From Leptolyngbya sp. FACHB-60 (GTDB lineage Bacteria > Cyanobacteriota > Cyanobacteriia > Phormidesmidales > Phormidesmidaceae), in NCBI RefSeq assembly GCF_014695775.1, contig NZ_JACJOX010000050.1:1-64000 (forward strand): a stretch of 64,000 bases of DNA, read 5' to 3'. Under the pieces are notes generated by a model. It ran no database searches. It was not told the origin of the DNA and worked only from the letters and a program-made list of their open reading frames with translations. Shown here in pieces: positions 17,371-25,875 of the stretch. The stretch's first letter is position 1. The number at the start of each line of letters is the position of its first letter. Both the position numbers and the translations under genes were made by a program.

Positions 17371-17405
17371 AGTGGCTGTCTCTGATATTGAGTAGTTTCA
17401 AAGAA

Positions 17406-18302
17406 TCATTGACCCGACACCGGCTGCGCTTCTGGCTGGTTCTGCCAATCGTGATCGCGCAAATAAGATTCAAAGTCAGTCTGTGCAGAAAAATCACGCT
17501 TCAACTGGGCTAGATCTGCCCCGTAGCCAACGTTCTCAAACCAGCGATACATGATGGTCAACTCCTCTCCGATTTGCTGCCCAAACGCTTCAAACGGAAT
17601 TTGTTGGTATTCGACGGGCTTGCCTAAAACGCGGCTGAACGCAGCAGCAATTTCCGGCATGGTCATGTCCACACTGGCAAGTTCAACTTCGCCCTTCATG
17701 AAGTCTGCGGGGCGATCGAATACGTCAGCGACCATCTCCCCATAATCTTCTTCAGAAAGCTGCTGCAACTTCGTCTCAGGACTCAATGGCTGAAAGAGCT
17801 TTCCGGTCTCAAGCATCGGGCGCAGCAGGTTGTAGTTGTAGAAGAAGAATACGGGCCGCAGGATTGTATAGGGCAACTCGCTGGCTCGGATGTATTCTTC
17901 GACTTGAAACTTGCTGTCGAAGTGGGGAACACCCGTGTTGCGTTCGGCGCTACCCACCGAACTGTAGACGAAGTGCTGGATGCCCGCCGCTTTCGCCGCG
18001 TCTGCAACCGTTTTGCCCTGACGGCCTTCGGTGTCTAATCCATCTTGAAAGATCTGTAGCGAAAAAACGCCGTAGGCACCTTGCAAAGCGCGATCGAGGG
18101 AAGCGCGATCGTTGAGGTCTCCAACAGCGAGTTCTGCGCCTGCCTGTTGGAGGGCTTGAGCAGCAGGCTTGTTTGGGTCACGCACCAAGGCACGAACCTT
18201 GAAATTGCCGCGTTGTAAAAGATGATGGGCGATCGCGCTGCCCTGATTGCCTGTAGCGCCGGTGACTAGGATGAGGCGGTCTGTGCTGGTTGACTGTGTC
18301 AT
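17406..18302 (-). CDS. NmrA-like NAD(P)-binding protein
   Basis: The 298-residue protein opens with the nucleotide-binding motif LVTGATGNQGSAIA and has VRDPNKPAA, HFVYSSVGSAER and LRPVFFFYN. This layout is typical of NmrA/HSCARG-type atypical SDRs, which lack the catalytic Tyr-Lys pair and sense NADP(H) redox state. It is monocistronic as far as can be seen, divergent from the truncated STAND copy. Confidence 0.87.
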   Translation of the reverse strand: MTQSTSTDRLILVTGATGNQGSAIAHHLLQRGNFKVRALVRDPNKPAAQALQQAGAELAVGDLNDRASLDRALQGAYGVFSLQIFQDGLDTEGRQGKTVADAAKAAGIQHFVYSSVGSAERNTGVPHFDSKFQVEEYIRASELPYTILRPVFFFYNYNLLRPMLETGKLFQPLSPETKLQQLSEEDYGEMVADVFDRPADFMKGEVELASVDMTMPEIAAAFSRVLGKPVEYQQIPFEAFGQQIGEELTIMYRWFENVGYGADLAQLKRDFSAQTDFESYLRDHDWQNQPEAQPVSGQ

Positions 18303-18582
18303 AACTGGTTTCTCACGATTGTTTGTGGAAGGGAATGGAAAGAGGACTTAGTGCCCGTCTATGGGTTTCATTGTTCAACGAGAACCTAATTCAGAACACT
18401 CAAGTTCTGTGCGTTAAGCACCGAGATAAGTTGAGATGGGTTTTCTATACGCAAAGGTAGACCTTTGAGTAAAACCATCTTGGGATACAGGTTGGATTTT
18501 GGATTTCAGAAATCTGGTGCTTCCCCGTACAATCTCACTCTTCTCAGGAGGTTGATTCCTTCTAACCCTTGCTGGCTAACCC

Positions 18583-19352
18583 ATGGCTGACAATACTCAA
18601 CAATCCAGACGCGGTAGAACGTCCTCTGCACGCATGAGGGGAGTCGTTCTATCACCCCATGGATGGCAACGGTTTCAAGCGACAAAGCAGCAAGTAGAGC
18701 CGGAGGAAAACTGGGGTAAGCGGCTTACCCAGGAAGATTTGAATGAACGCACTGGGCTATCTCTCAACACCCTGGCCCGGATTCTGAAGCGTGAACTGGG
18801 GGACGATCGCCAATCGTTAGAGATTCTCTTCCAATCTTTTGAACTGGAATTATTAAAGACCGATCATGTTTCTCCGATCGCATCGGTGGAAACGTTGTCT
18901 AGCCAGCTAGCCAATCCTCAGCAGAACTGGGACAATGCTGTCGATGCTTCCGTGTTTTATGGTCGTGAAACCGAGCTAGCGCAACTGTGGCAGTGGATGG
19001 TGGTAGACCGCTGCCGTGTGGTTGGGCTATTCGGAATTGGGGGCATTGGTAAAAGTACGATCGCGGTCAAAGCAGCCCTGCAAATGCAGTCTGAATTTGA
19101 TGTGATCGTGTGGCGATCGCTTGCCAACGCCCCTTCCTCGATGATCTGCTAACTAGCCTGCTAAAATTTTTGATGCCGCTTCAAGGAAACGATCCTGTCA
19201 TCCCTTCAACGGTGGACGGAAAGTTGTCGAAGGTGATGGAGTATCTGCGATCACAACGGTGTTTGTTGCTTTTGGATAATCCCGAAACCATTTTGCACAG
19301 CGAAAAGGTCGGTCAGTGGCAATTGGGGTATGAAGCCTATGGGCAATTTTGA
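18583..19352 (+). pseudogene. Truncated and frameshifted STAND (HTH/NB-ARC) paralogue
   Basis: From ATG 18583 the sequence parallels the STAND gene at 8868 through the HTH domain (LSPHGWQRF, LTQEDLNERTGLS) and the P-loop GIGGIGKST. A one-base deletion after SLANAPS near 19137 shifts the frame. The other frame continues the homology (LLTSLLKFLMP, CLLLLDN) until YEAYGQF, where similarity to the full copy ends abruptly at about 19346. The helical region and all WD40 repeats are absent. It is a broken duplicate, not a working receptor. Confidence 0.9.
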
Positions 19353-19401
19353 GACCGACTTCGTCGTCGTCAACGTCCTGTAGGTCAGGAATATGATTAC
19401 T

Positions 19402-19430
19402 AAAAAGCCGGGGCATGACCCCGGCTTTTT
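19402..19430. terminator. Bidirectional terminator hairpin
   Basis: AAAAAGCCGGGG-catga-CCCCGGCTTTTT is a perfect GC-rich stem with A and T tails. It can terminate both the STAND remnant from the left and sbtB from the right, 20 bases beyond the sbtB stop. Confidence 0.88.
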
Positions 19431-19449
19431 GAGTCTGCGTCGTCTCACT

Positions 19450-19782
19450 TCAACAGCCGTCTGGGCCGCAGAACTTGTGCGCGTACAGTACCTCCGCGTC
19501 ACAGATATAAGCGATGCCCGCATAATTGTCGAAAAACTCCAATGCGACCCGATCCGAAATCTTCAGGGCCATATCCTGATTTTCGGTAAGCACCTCAAAC
19601 TTTATATTCGAGGTTGTGTCAGAAACGCTGGGCTGTCCCGACGAGCGCACGCTGCGACTACCTTTACCACCAGTCTCCACTACCGTATAACCAGTTGCGC
19701 CGGCTTCGTCGATGATCTTAGCGACCTGCTTCAACAACACTTTTTCTGTGACGATGACGAGCTTTTTGGCTTGCTTAGCCAT
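19450..19782 (-). CDS. sbtB: PII-like carbon-sensing protein SbtB
   Basis: The 110-residue protein has the ferredoxin-like PII fold pattern with KLVIVTEKVLLKQVAKIIDEAGATGYTV, a T-loop region (about 36-55, GGKGSRSVRSSGQP) and the C-terminal CGPDGC motif at 105-110. CGPDGC is the redox-active R-loop seen in cyanobacterial SbtB. SbtB binds adenine nucleotides including cAMP and inhibits SbtA bicarbonate uptake. It lies 83 bases downstream of sbtA in the same direction, the usual operon order. Confidence 0.95.
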   Translation of the reverse strand: MAKQAKKLVIVTEKVLLKQVAKIIDEAGATGYTVVETGGKGSRSVRSSGQPSVSDTTSNIKFEVLTENQDMALKISDRVALEFFDNYAGIAYICDAEVLYAHKFCGPDGC

Positions 19783-19865
19783 GTAGGTTACCTCCTTACA
19801 TATATATTGATTGAACCACTGGTCTGCGGGTCAGGGGAGCACCGACAGACCGGAACCGTTTGGAA

Positions 19866-21071
19866 TTAGCCACCCGTCATAGCCTGGGCAAGCCCGACGA
19901 AGAGCGGTATGCACAATGCGATCGCAACCGGGGTGCCGATGGCTGTGGACGCGCCGATGTAGGCGGAGGGGTTGGCCGACGGAATACCAGCTCGTAACGT
20001 GGGCGGTCCTGAGATGTCTGAACTGGAGGCGGCAATGACGGCCAGGAGCGCGACGCCGCCAGCGCTGAATCCCGTTACATAGTGGGCAATCATGCCGAGA
20101 CCGAAGGCGATAAACCCATGCAAGAAGGGCGACACAAAGGCATATAGGGCGTACCACTGGGCCACCTGGCGCAGTTCGTTGAGTCTTGCCCAAGCCTCCA
20201 TACCCATAATCAGCATCAGAATCGAAAGCAGGCCGCGGAAGAGAGGATCGTAGAAGCTTTCGTAAACACTTTCCGGTCGAGTGAGGATGCCTAGGGCAAG
20301 ACCAAGCAGCAGTGCCGATAGAGCAGATCCCTGGATGCTTTCCCTCACGATGGGCCAGATCTTGACTCGGCTGCTTGGGGTGCCGCCCGACCCGCTGGAG
20401 TACCCGCCTGAGGAACCGCCAGACTCGCTGGGATATCCGTCTGCAGAACTACGTTGATCGCTGGTGGGATAACCGCCTACGGGAACGGGCTGGTCGATGG
20501 GAGCCCCGCCTACAGCAACCGGCTGCATGCCGATATACTCCTCATTTTTGAGATACTTCTCATTTTTGAGATACTTATCGCGCTTCTGCTTATTGGTGTA
20601 GATGCTAGCTATTACGATCGCAGTCACGAGCGCTGGGATATCCATGAAGGGATAGAGTGCGCCAGCCCAAGCCTCGTATTCGATGCCTTGCCCTTCCAGT
20701 ACCGTGATGCCAGCGACCATGGTAGAACCACTCACGGCACCGAACAAGCCCCCAGTCGCAACGGCATCCACAACCTTGATGCCCGGCAGCTTAGCGAACG
20801 TGTAGCGCGCGATGAGCACGATTACGATCCCCGTTACCACGGCGAACAGCGCGGGCAGCAGCATCTCCGCCAGACTAGCATTTCGGATCGCCATACCGCC
20901 GGTTAGGCCGACTTTGATGAGCAGCATGAAGACGATGAACTTATAGATCGCATCGGGAATTTGCAGTTCGCTACCGAGAGCGGCAATGACGATCCCGCCA
21001 ATCAGAAAGCCAAGGGTCGGGGACTGCAACTGCGCCCCAAAATTCGCTAAGAACTCGGACATGAAATCCAT
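19866..21071 (-). CDS. sbtA: Sodium-dependent bicarbonate transporter SbtA
   Basis: The protein of about 401 residues has two halves of hydrophobic helices typical of SbtA, including FLIGGIVIAALGSELQIPD, GLFGAVSGSTMVAGI and IAASSSDISGPPTLRAGIP. It imports HCO3- with Na+ across the plasma membrane for the carbon-concentrating mechanism. ATG 21071 is chosen because GGAGG precedes it at normal spacing. The cytoplasmic loop between the halves is long, rich in Gly, Ser and Tyr, and contains a duplicated KYLKNE. Upstream inverted repeats may be regulatory. Confidence 0.95.
   Translation of the reverse strand: MDFMSEFLANFGAQLQSPTLGFLIGGIVIAALGSELQIPDAIYKFIVFMLLIKVGLTGGMAIRNASLAEMLLPALFAVVTGIVIVLIARYTFAKLPGIKVVDAVATGGLFGAVSGSTMVAGITVLEGQGIEYEAWAGALYPFMDIPALVTAIVIASIYTNKQKRDKYLKNEKYLKNEEYIGMQPVAVGGAPIDQPVPVGGYPTSDQRSSADGYPSESGGSSGGYSSGSGGTPSSRVKIWPIVRESIQGSALSALLLGLALGILTRPESVYESFYDPLFRGLLSILMLIMGMEAWARLNELRQVAQWYALYAFVSPFLHGFIAFGLGMIAHYVTGFSAGGVALLAVIAASSSDISGPPTLRAGIPSANPSAYIGASTAIGTPVAIALCIPLFVGLAQAMTGG
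20541..20576 (-). repeat. 18-bp perfect tandem duplication inside sbtA
   Basis: CTCATTTTTGAGATACTT occurs twice in direct succession. It encodes the repeated KYLKNE in the cytoplasmic loop of SbtA and keeps the frame. Confidence 0.9.
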
Positions 21072-21136
21072 CAAAACCTCCTTCCACCTCCTCAACGAGG
21101 AGTGATTGTTGTGATAAGTGAGCTTTAGAAAAGAAA

Positions 21137-21214
21137 GGGTGAATCGCTTCACCCCTACAGCACAGGTGTTACGGGAGACCTGCCAACAGGATGTTTAGAG
21201 ATAGCCGCTCTCTA
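21137..21214. promoter_or_regulatory. Inverted repeats upstream of sbtA
   Basis: Two perfect inverted repeats lie upstream of the sbtA start: GGGTGAA-tcgc-TTCACCC at 21137-21154 and TAGAGA-tagccgc-TCTCTA at 21196-21214. They could be a leader hairpin and an operator. sbtA is known to respond to low CO2 through LysR-type regulators in other cyanobacteria, but I cannot assign either site to a regulator. Confidence 0.3.
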
Positions 21215-21411
21215 GATAGGGGTGGAAGGTGTGGCTGTCCCGCACCGCCCTGAATAGACCCTTATCTATCAAGACCTAAATCTCTATGTGTTTAACTCTA
21301 TCCTGAAACGCGCAGATTTTTGTGCTCCCCCAAACTGAATTTGAAACGCAATGTCAAATCCATGTCATAAGTTTTCCTTTTACTTAGTGCGCCCCAGCAT
21401 ATCCCTGGCTA

Positions 21412-21687
21412 ATGCAAATCGCGATCCCAGACTTTTCTCAATGCTCCACGTCGTTTATAAAGATTGAGGGCAATAAGATTGTTGATGCCGCACCGCTGCA
21501 ACCGTTAACCGAGCTGCGATCGCTCCCGTTAAGCAACAATCTGGTCACGGATATTGCACCACTGACAAACCTAGGCGAACTCGAAGAGTTGCTGCTAATC
21601 AACCCACATTTCGGGGGGAGTTGTTGCTGGCCCATAAGGTGTGGACGGATTAGTACTGGCGAGGTTGAACCACCCCACCGCCAGTAG
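21412..21687 (+). pseudogene. Leucine-rich-repeat protein fragment
   Basis: The first about 60 codons encode two to three internalin-like leucine-rich repeats (IVDAAPLQPLTELRSLPLSN, LVTDIAPLTNLGELEELLL). The pattern then stops and the remaining codons overlap the small gene on the other strand and look random. LRR proteins normally carry many more repeats, so this is most likely a remnant. Confidence 0.45.
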
Positions 21688-21840
21688 GAGACCGCACCCA
21701 CAGCCCAACAAAAAAGTCCAGGCGTGAGACGAATCGAGCACGCAGAGCAGGCGGCGATCGCCGCTATATACCTGCACTAGCCAGCCTTCGCTGGTGTTGT
21801 CAAATTTGGTTCGCAGTTTAGTTGAGTCAAACTTGTTCAT
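21595..21840 (-). CDS. Small single-span membrane protein
   Basis: The 81-residue product from ATG 21840 (GGAGCGG upstream) has a polar N-terminal half (SEGWLVQVYSGDRRLLCVLD) and one hydrophobic helix (WTFLLGCGCGLLLAVGWF), then a short Pro-rich tail. I do not recognise a family. The good ribosome-binding site supports it as real, but confidence is limited. Confidence 0.45.
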   Translation of the reverse strand: MNKFDSTKLRTKFDNTSEGWLVQVYSGDRRLLCVLDSSHAWTFLLGCGCGLLLAVGWFNLASTNPSTPYGPATTPPEMWVD

Positions 21841-22539
21841 GGTGTCCGCTCCATGCTGATTGAGTGTGTGTGGCGGTGGCGGGCCAGTGCCCGCCGCTAC
21901 GAAAACACCTGTTAGAAATTCACCTGTGAATAGAGAGTCTCTCAAGGAGAGACTGGGTCGCTCAAACCTGGATATACATATCCAACAGAAGATAGAAGTC
22001 TATGCTTCGATTCTGAACGATACCTTTAAGTCTATAGCTAGATTTGCTGGTTGAAGGGTGGTCATCGCGCCAAAAGGATAAGTGTTTTTTATAAAATGCT
22101 TCCGATAATTTGAGCTATTGCAGCAGTTGATTTAGTTAGGAGACTCGAAACCCCAGCAATTCTCATTTTGGCAAGAAGCTGTTCCAGCATTAGGGGCCAT
22201 GGTCTTGTACCCCCCGAGAGACACCCACACCGCCCAAGAGGCCAGCGAACAAGTCGTGCAGAGTTTTCATGAGCATTAGCAACGCATCGTGTGGTTTCCG
22301 GCAACCTCAAAGCAACAGAGAGACCGGAGGCAACACCTGCCGAAACCATGCGATCGCCCTTAGAGCTATTTATGGTGACTAAGGCTTTGCCAGGGAACCG
22401 CATCCAGACTCTTTAGAGCCCGGCGGGCTCCAATTAGGCGTAGATACTTTTTTGTGCAAAGCTGAGAACTATACAGTGCAGAAGTTTGGGGATTGTGTAG
22501 GAGGCAAAAAAATGGACTTAAGCCATACACCCTAAACGG
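21841..22539. other. Intergenic stretch without a supported gene
   Basis: About 700 bases hold no gene I can defend. It contains a perfect hairpin AGTCTCTC-aag-GAGAGACT at 21936-21954 and a GC-rich inverted repeat near 21878-21895. Open frames here (for example minus strand 22089-22403) lack recognisable motifs and a clear ribosome-binding site. A decayed gene is possible around 22190-22420. Confidence 0.4.
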
Positions 22540-22575
22540 AAAAACCGCAGACAGTCTTGAATAGACTACCTGCGG
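22540..22575 (-). terminator. Rho-independent terminator of sigF
   Basis: On the minus strand CCGCAGgtAGTC and GACTgtCTGCGG form a stem with a 7-base loop, followed by TTTTT. It lies 26 bases beyond the sigF stop. Confidence 0.8.
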
Positions 22576-22600
22576 CGATCGCTCTCGTAACAGCTCTAAA

Positions 22601-23386
22601 CTAGGGATCTACGCCAAGCTCCTGAGGTTGCAGGTAAGCAATCATTTCGTCTACACCGCGCTGAATGCGACGGGTAACGGTCATGGGGCTGACACCAATT
22701 TTCTCAGCTACTTCTTTACGGGACAGGCCTTTGAAGAACACAAACTCAATAGCAGTGCGGGTTTTGGACTCAAGCTGGTTCAACGCCCGCTGAATCTGTT
22801 GACGATCTTCTTCCAAAGCCTGCATGAGTTGATAGTGAGAGTCAGGCAGGGTTTCACCAAGGGTGATGTTCGAGTCAACCTGCTGGCAGACAGTAGCGTC
22901 AAGGCTAAGGGGAAGGCGATTTTTGTGAGCCATCTTAACTTCGCGCCATTCCTTGACCGGTACACCCAGCGCTTCAGCCATTTCGCTATCACTGGGGTTG
23001 CGGCCTAAGGAGCGCATCAGCTCCATTTGAAGTTTTTGAGACTCTTTTTGTAGATCTTGCCAGCGGCGGGGAATCTTAACTGTAGTACCGCGATCGCGCA
23101 GGAAGTGCAGCATCTCACCGCGAATATAAGGTACAGCAAAGGAGCTAAAGGCGCAGCCCTGACCAGGGTTAAACCGCTCAATGGCACGAATCAAGCCGAT
23201 GTAGCCAATCTGCTCAAGATCTTCGTAGGGCTCAGAACACTGATGGCTGACGCGGTGAGCAATTTTGCGCACTAGTCCAGCATTGAGTTGCACCAGCTTG
23301 TTACGCAGTTGTACAGAGGGAGACTGCTTGTACTGCATCAGCAGTTCCATGCCACGAGAGCGAATTGTCGAAGTTTGAGTAGCCAT
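22601..23386 (-). CDS. sigF: RNA polymerase group 3 sigma factor, SigF type
   Basis: The 261-residue protein has sigma-70 region 2 (YEDLEQIGYIGLIRAIERFNP, FSSFAVPYIRGEMLHFLRD), region 3 (LGRNPSDSEMAEALGV) and region 4 with the HTH GLSRKEVAEKIGVSPMTVTRRI. Region 1 is absent. This is the pattern of the SigB/F/G-type alternative sigma factors, and SigF of cyanobacteria controls pili, motility and stress genes. ATG 23386 is preferred over an upstream GTG at 23449. An RsbW-like kinase is encoded about 5.4 kb away, but no link is shown. Confidence 0.85.
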   Translation of the reverse strand: MATQTSTIRSRGMELLMQYKQSPSVQLRNKLVQLNAGLVRKIAHRVSHQCSEPYEDLEQIGYIGLIRAIERFNPGQGCAFSSFAVPYIRGEMLHFLRDRGTTVKIPRRWQDLQKESQKLQMELMRSLGRNPSDSEMAEALGVPVKEWREVKMAHKNRLPLSLDATVCQQVDSNITLGETLPDSHYQLMQALEEDRQQIQRALNQLESKTRTAIEFVFFKGLSRKEVAEKIGVSPMTVTRRIQRGVDEMIAYLQPQELGVDP

Positions 23387-23722
23387 ATCTGCGGGTGTCC
23401 TTACGAGAGCGGGTTCGCTGAGAACTGTCCTTATTCTCGGGATTGACACCGATATTCACCATAGTTGATCCACGGTACTCTAGCGGAGGGTAAGCGCTTA
23501 TCTACGTAGTTTTACGGGACAAGGGTCTGTCGTCTGAAGCGCTGCTAAACGCCTCTAATCTAGAGATGATGTTTGGTTATCCTACCGAACTGAACTGACC
23601 CGCAAAACCCCAAACTCATTGATCTAGAAGGCCGGAAGAGCGTTCTTTAGAGGCCAAAACCGGGCTAAGCTAAAGGCTGCATCTTAGGCATTACATCTCT
23701 TAATATCCTTCCGACTAGATCA

Positions 23723-24457
23723 ATGGCTCTTAAGGCAGTTTTACTCGACTTTAACGGTGTCGTGATTAACGATGAAGCCATCCACGGGCGGTTGATTGAG
23801 GAGTTGCTCCTAGAAGAAAATCTTCGACCTAACCCCCAGGACTTGGCGGAATATTGCCTGGGTCGCTCTGATGCTGCTTGTCTCAGTGAGCTACTTACTC
23901 GTCAAGGACGAGTAATACCTGAGGGGTACTTAGAAAAACTGCTTGACCGTAAAGCTACCCGCTATCGAGAAGTGCTGACCACATTGGATCAACTGCCGCT
24001 ATATCCAGGTCTTGACGATTTGGTTTACCAAATCAGGGCAGCACAGCTCAAACTGGCGATTGTATCTGGAGCACGACGCGAGGAAATTGAAGCTGTACTA
24101 GCACAGACGGCCTGGGGCAATTATGTGGAGCTGATTATTTCGTCAGATGATCTGACTATCGGGGTCAGTAAGCCCGCCCCAGATAGCTATTTACTTGCCA
24201 TTGAGCGCCTCAATCAGCAGTTCACCGACCTAGCTCTACAGCCGACAGATTGCTTAGCCATAGAAGATTCCTTCGCTGGTATTGAGGCTGCTAAACGGGC
24301 AGGAGTGCCCGTACTGGGCGTGGCCCATGTCTACCCCTACCAGATGATTCACCGTCGAGCTACATGGGCGATCGATCATCTCTACGAGCTGAGCCTAGAC
24401 TGGCTCAAACCCTACTACGAATCTGGACCTGGCAGATCTGAACGGGTTTCAGCTTAG
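23723..24457 (+). CDS. HAD family hydrolase, beta-phosphoglucomutase-like
   Basis: The 244-residue protein is a haloacid dehalogenase superfamily member with a helical cap. Motif I is present as LLDFNGVVIND, where the usual second Asp of DxDGT is Asn. Motif II is IVSGA, and motifs III and IV are seen as SKPAPDSYLLA and CLAIEDSFAGIEAAKRAG. DxD replaced by DFN is common in some phosphatase-like members but could lower phosphomonoesterase activity. The substrate is unknown. It is divergent from sigF. Confidence 0.85.
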   Translation: MALKAVLLDFNGVVINDEAIHGRLIEELLLEENLRPNPQDLAEYCLGRSDAACLSELLTRQGRVIPEGYLEKLLDRKATRYREVLTTLDQLPLYPGLDDLVYQIRAAQLKLAIVSGARREEIEAVLAQTAWGNYVELIISSDDLTIGVSKPAPDSYLLAIERLNQQFTDLALQPTDCLAIEDSFAGIEAAKRAGVPVLGVAHVYPYQMIHRRATWAIDHLYELSLDWLKPYYESGPGRSERVSA

Positions 24458-24572
24458 ACAAGCGTTAACGCAGTGGGTAGCTGCGTGGCTTAGCATGCCA
24501 TACAGGAACGTTATCCACAAAGCCCTATCGTTCTTACCTTGAGTCTGCTGTTACTGCACTTCCACAACCGCT

Positions 24573-25232
24573 ATGCCCCATTCACTTACTACCCCTGATC
24601 AAGTTATTCAGCAGCTGAACTGGCGCTATGCTACCAAGCAGTTCGACCCAGGCCGCAAAATCTCTGATGCTACGTGGGCGGTTCTGGAGCAGAGTCTTGT
24701 GCTGTCTCCATCCTCTTTTGGGCTGCAACCCTGGAAGTTTTTTGTGGTGAGAAACCCTGCTCTGCGGCAGCAGCTGAGAGAACATGCTTGGGGCCAGGCC
24801 CAAGTCACTGATGCCTCTCACCTGGTGGTGCTGGCCATCAAAAAAGATGTGGGTACTACGGAAGTTGACCAGTTCGTAGAGCGCATGACAACGGTGCGCC
24901 AGGTGCCTACCGAAACGCTCGATGGATATAGCAACATGGTCAAGGGATTTTTGGCAGAGCCTCCTTACCCGATTACGATGGACAATTGGGCAACTCGACA
25001 GGTCTATGTTGCTTTAGGGTTTTTAATGTACTCTGCGGCCATGCTAGGGGTTGATACTTGCCCAATGGAGGGCTTTGAGCAGGACAAGTTTAATAAGTTG
25101 CTGCAACTACCTGAGCAGGGTTATTCAGCCGTGGTGCTATGCGCAGTAGGTTATCGTGCCGACGATGATAAGTATGCCGCCCTACCCAAGGTACGCTACG
25201 CCACTGAAACTGTAGTGGGATACTACGACTAG
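24573..25232 (+). CDS. Nitroreductase family NAD(P)H oxidoreductase
   Basis: The 219-residue protein has the FMN-binding nitroreductase pattern: YATKQFDPGRKISD near the start, LSPSSFGLQPWKF (the SSxNxQPW-like FMN segment) and CPMEGFEQDKFNKLL. It resembles NfsB/YdfA-like dihydropteridine reductase and nitroreductase proteins that use FMN and NAD(P)H to reduce nitro compounds or quinones. The natural substrate is not predictable. It ends 17 bases from the end of the convergent nudix gene. Confidence 0.9.
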   Translation: MPHSLTTPDQVIQQLNWRYATKQFDPGRKISDATWAVLEQSLVLSPSSFGLQPWKFFVVRNPALRQQLREHAWGQAQVTDASHLVVLAIKKDVGTTEVDQFVERMTTVRQVPTETLDGYSNMVKGFLAEPPYPITMDNWATRQVYVALGFLMYSAAMLGVDTCPMEGFEQDKFNKLLQLPEQGYSAVVLCAVGYRADDDKYAALPKVRYATETVVGYYD

Positions 25233-25249
25233 CGGTGTTTTAGGCTAAC

Positions 25250-25813
25250 TTATAGAGCTGCCAGCTTCTCCAAGTAGGGTTTTGCCAGGTAGAAGCTGGC
25301 GATAGACTTAGCGTCTACCGCTTCCCCGGCCAAAATGGCTTTCTCAAACTGGGCAGGGGTAAACCGTACGACTTCGATATCTTCATCGGCATCGGCGTCG
25401 GGAGGCACTTCGATGGCATCTAGGTCAGTGGCTAGAAAGGCATAGATAATTTCGTCTGAATAGCCAGGGGCCAAAGGAAAGTTGCCAATGGGTAGCCAGG
25501 TTTGAGCGCTGTGGCCAATTTCCTCTTGAATTTCTCGACGAATGGTGTCGGCAGGGGATTCGTCAGCCTCGATTGTGCCGGCTGGAAACTCTAGCAGCCG
25601 TCCAAGCACAGCAAAGCGATATTGGCGCACCATGATTAACTCACCATTGGCAGTTACAGGTACAGCTAAGGCCCCACCTGGATGGCGGATGCATTCCCAG
25701 TCGCCTTCTGCTCGGTTTGGCAGGCGTAGGCGGTTGACCTCGAAATTGAACTTGCGGCCCTCGTAAAATAAGCGCTGCTTGAGCAGTTGAGGAGGCTCTT
25801 GACCCAAAGGCAT
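25250..25813 (-). CDS. NUDIX hydrolase, ADP-ribose pyrophosphatase-like
   Basis: The protein carries the Nudix box as GTIEADESPADTIR then REIQEEIG, matching GX5EX7REUXEEXGU. The surroundings (RHPGGALAVPV, MVRQYRF, LLEFPAGTIE) are typical of ADP-ribose and nucleoside-diphosphate-sugar pyrophosphatases. ATG 25813 is used; a TTG at 25846 would add 11 residues. It is last in a likely trx-folK-nudix operon, about 60 bases after folK. Confidence 0.9.
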   Translation of the reverse strand: MPLGQEPPQLLKQRLFYEGRKFNFEVNRLRLPNRAEGDWECIRHPGGALAVPVTANGELIMVRQYRFAVLGRLLEFPAGTIEADESPADTIRREIQEEIGHSAQTWLPIGNFPLAPGYSDEIIYAFLATDLDAIEVPPDADADEDIEVVRFTPAQFEKAILAGEAVDAKSIASFYLAKPYLEKLAAL

Positions 25814-25875
25814 AGATGACGGATAAGAAAGGGCGCTGGCGGTCAACCCATTGTAGCCGGCTGAGAGTGAGTGGA

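Noticed and set aside
22089..22403. Open frame of 104 residues on the minus strand before sigF
   Set aside because: No recognisable motif and no ribosome-binding site. Nothing in its sequence supports translation.
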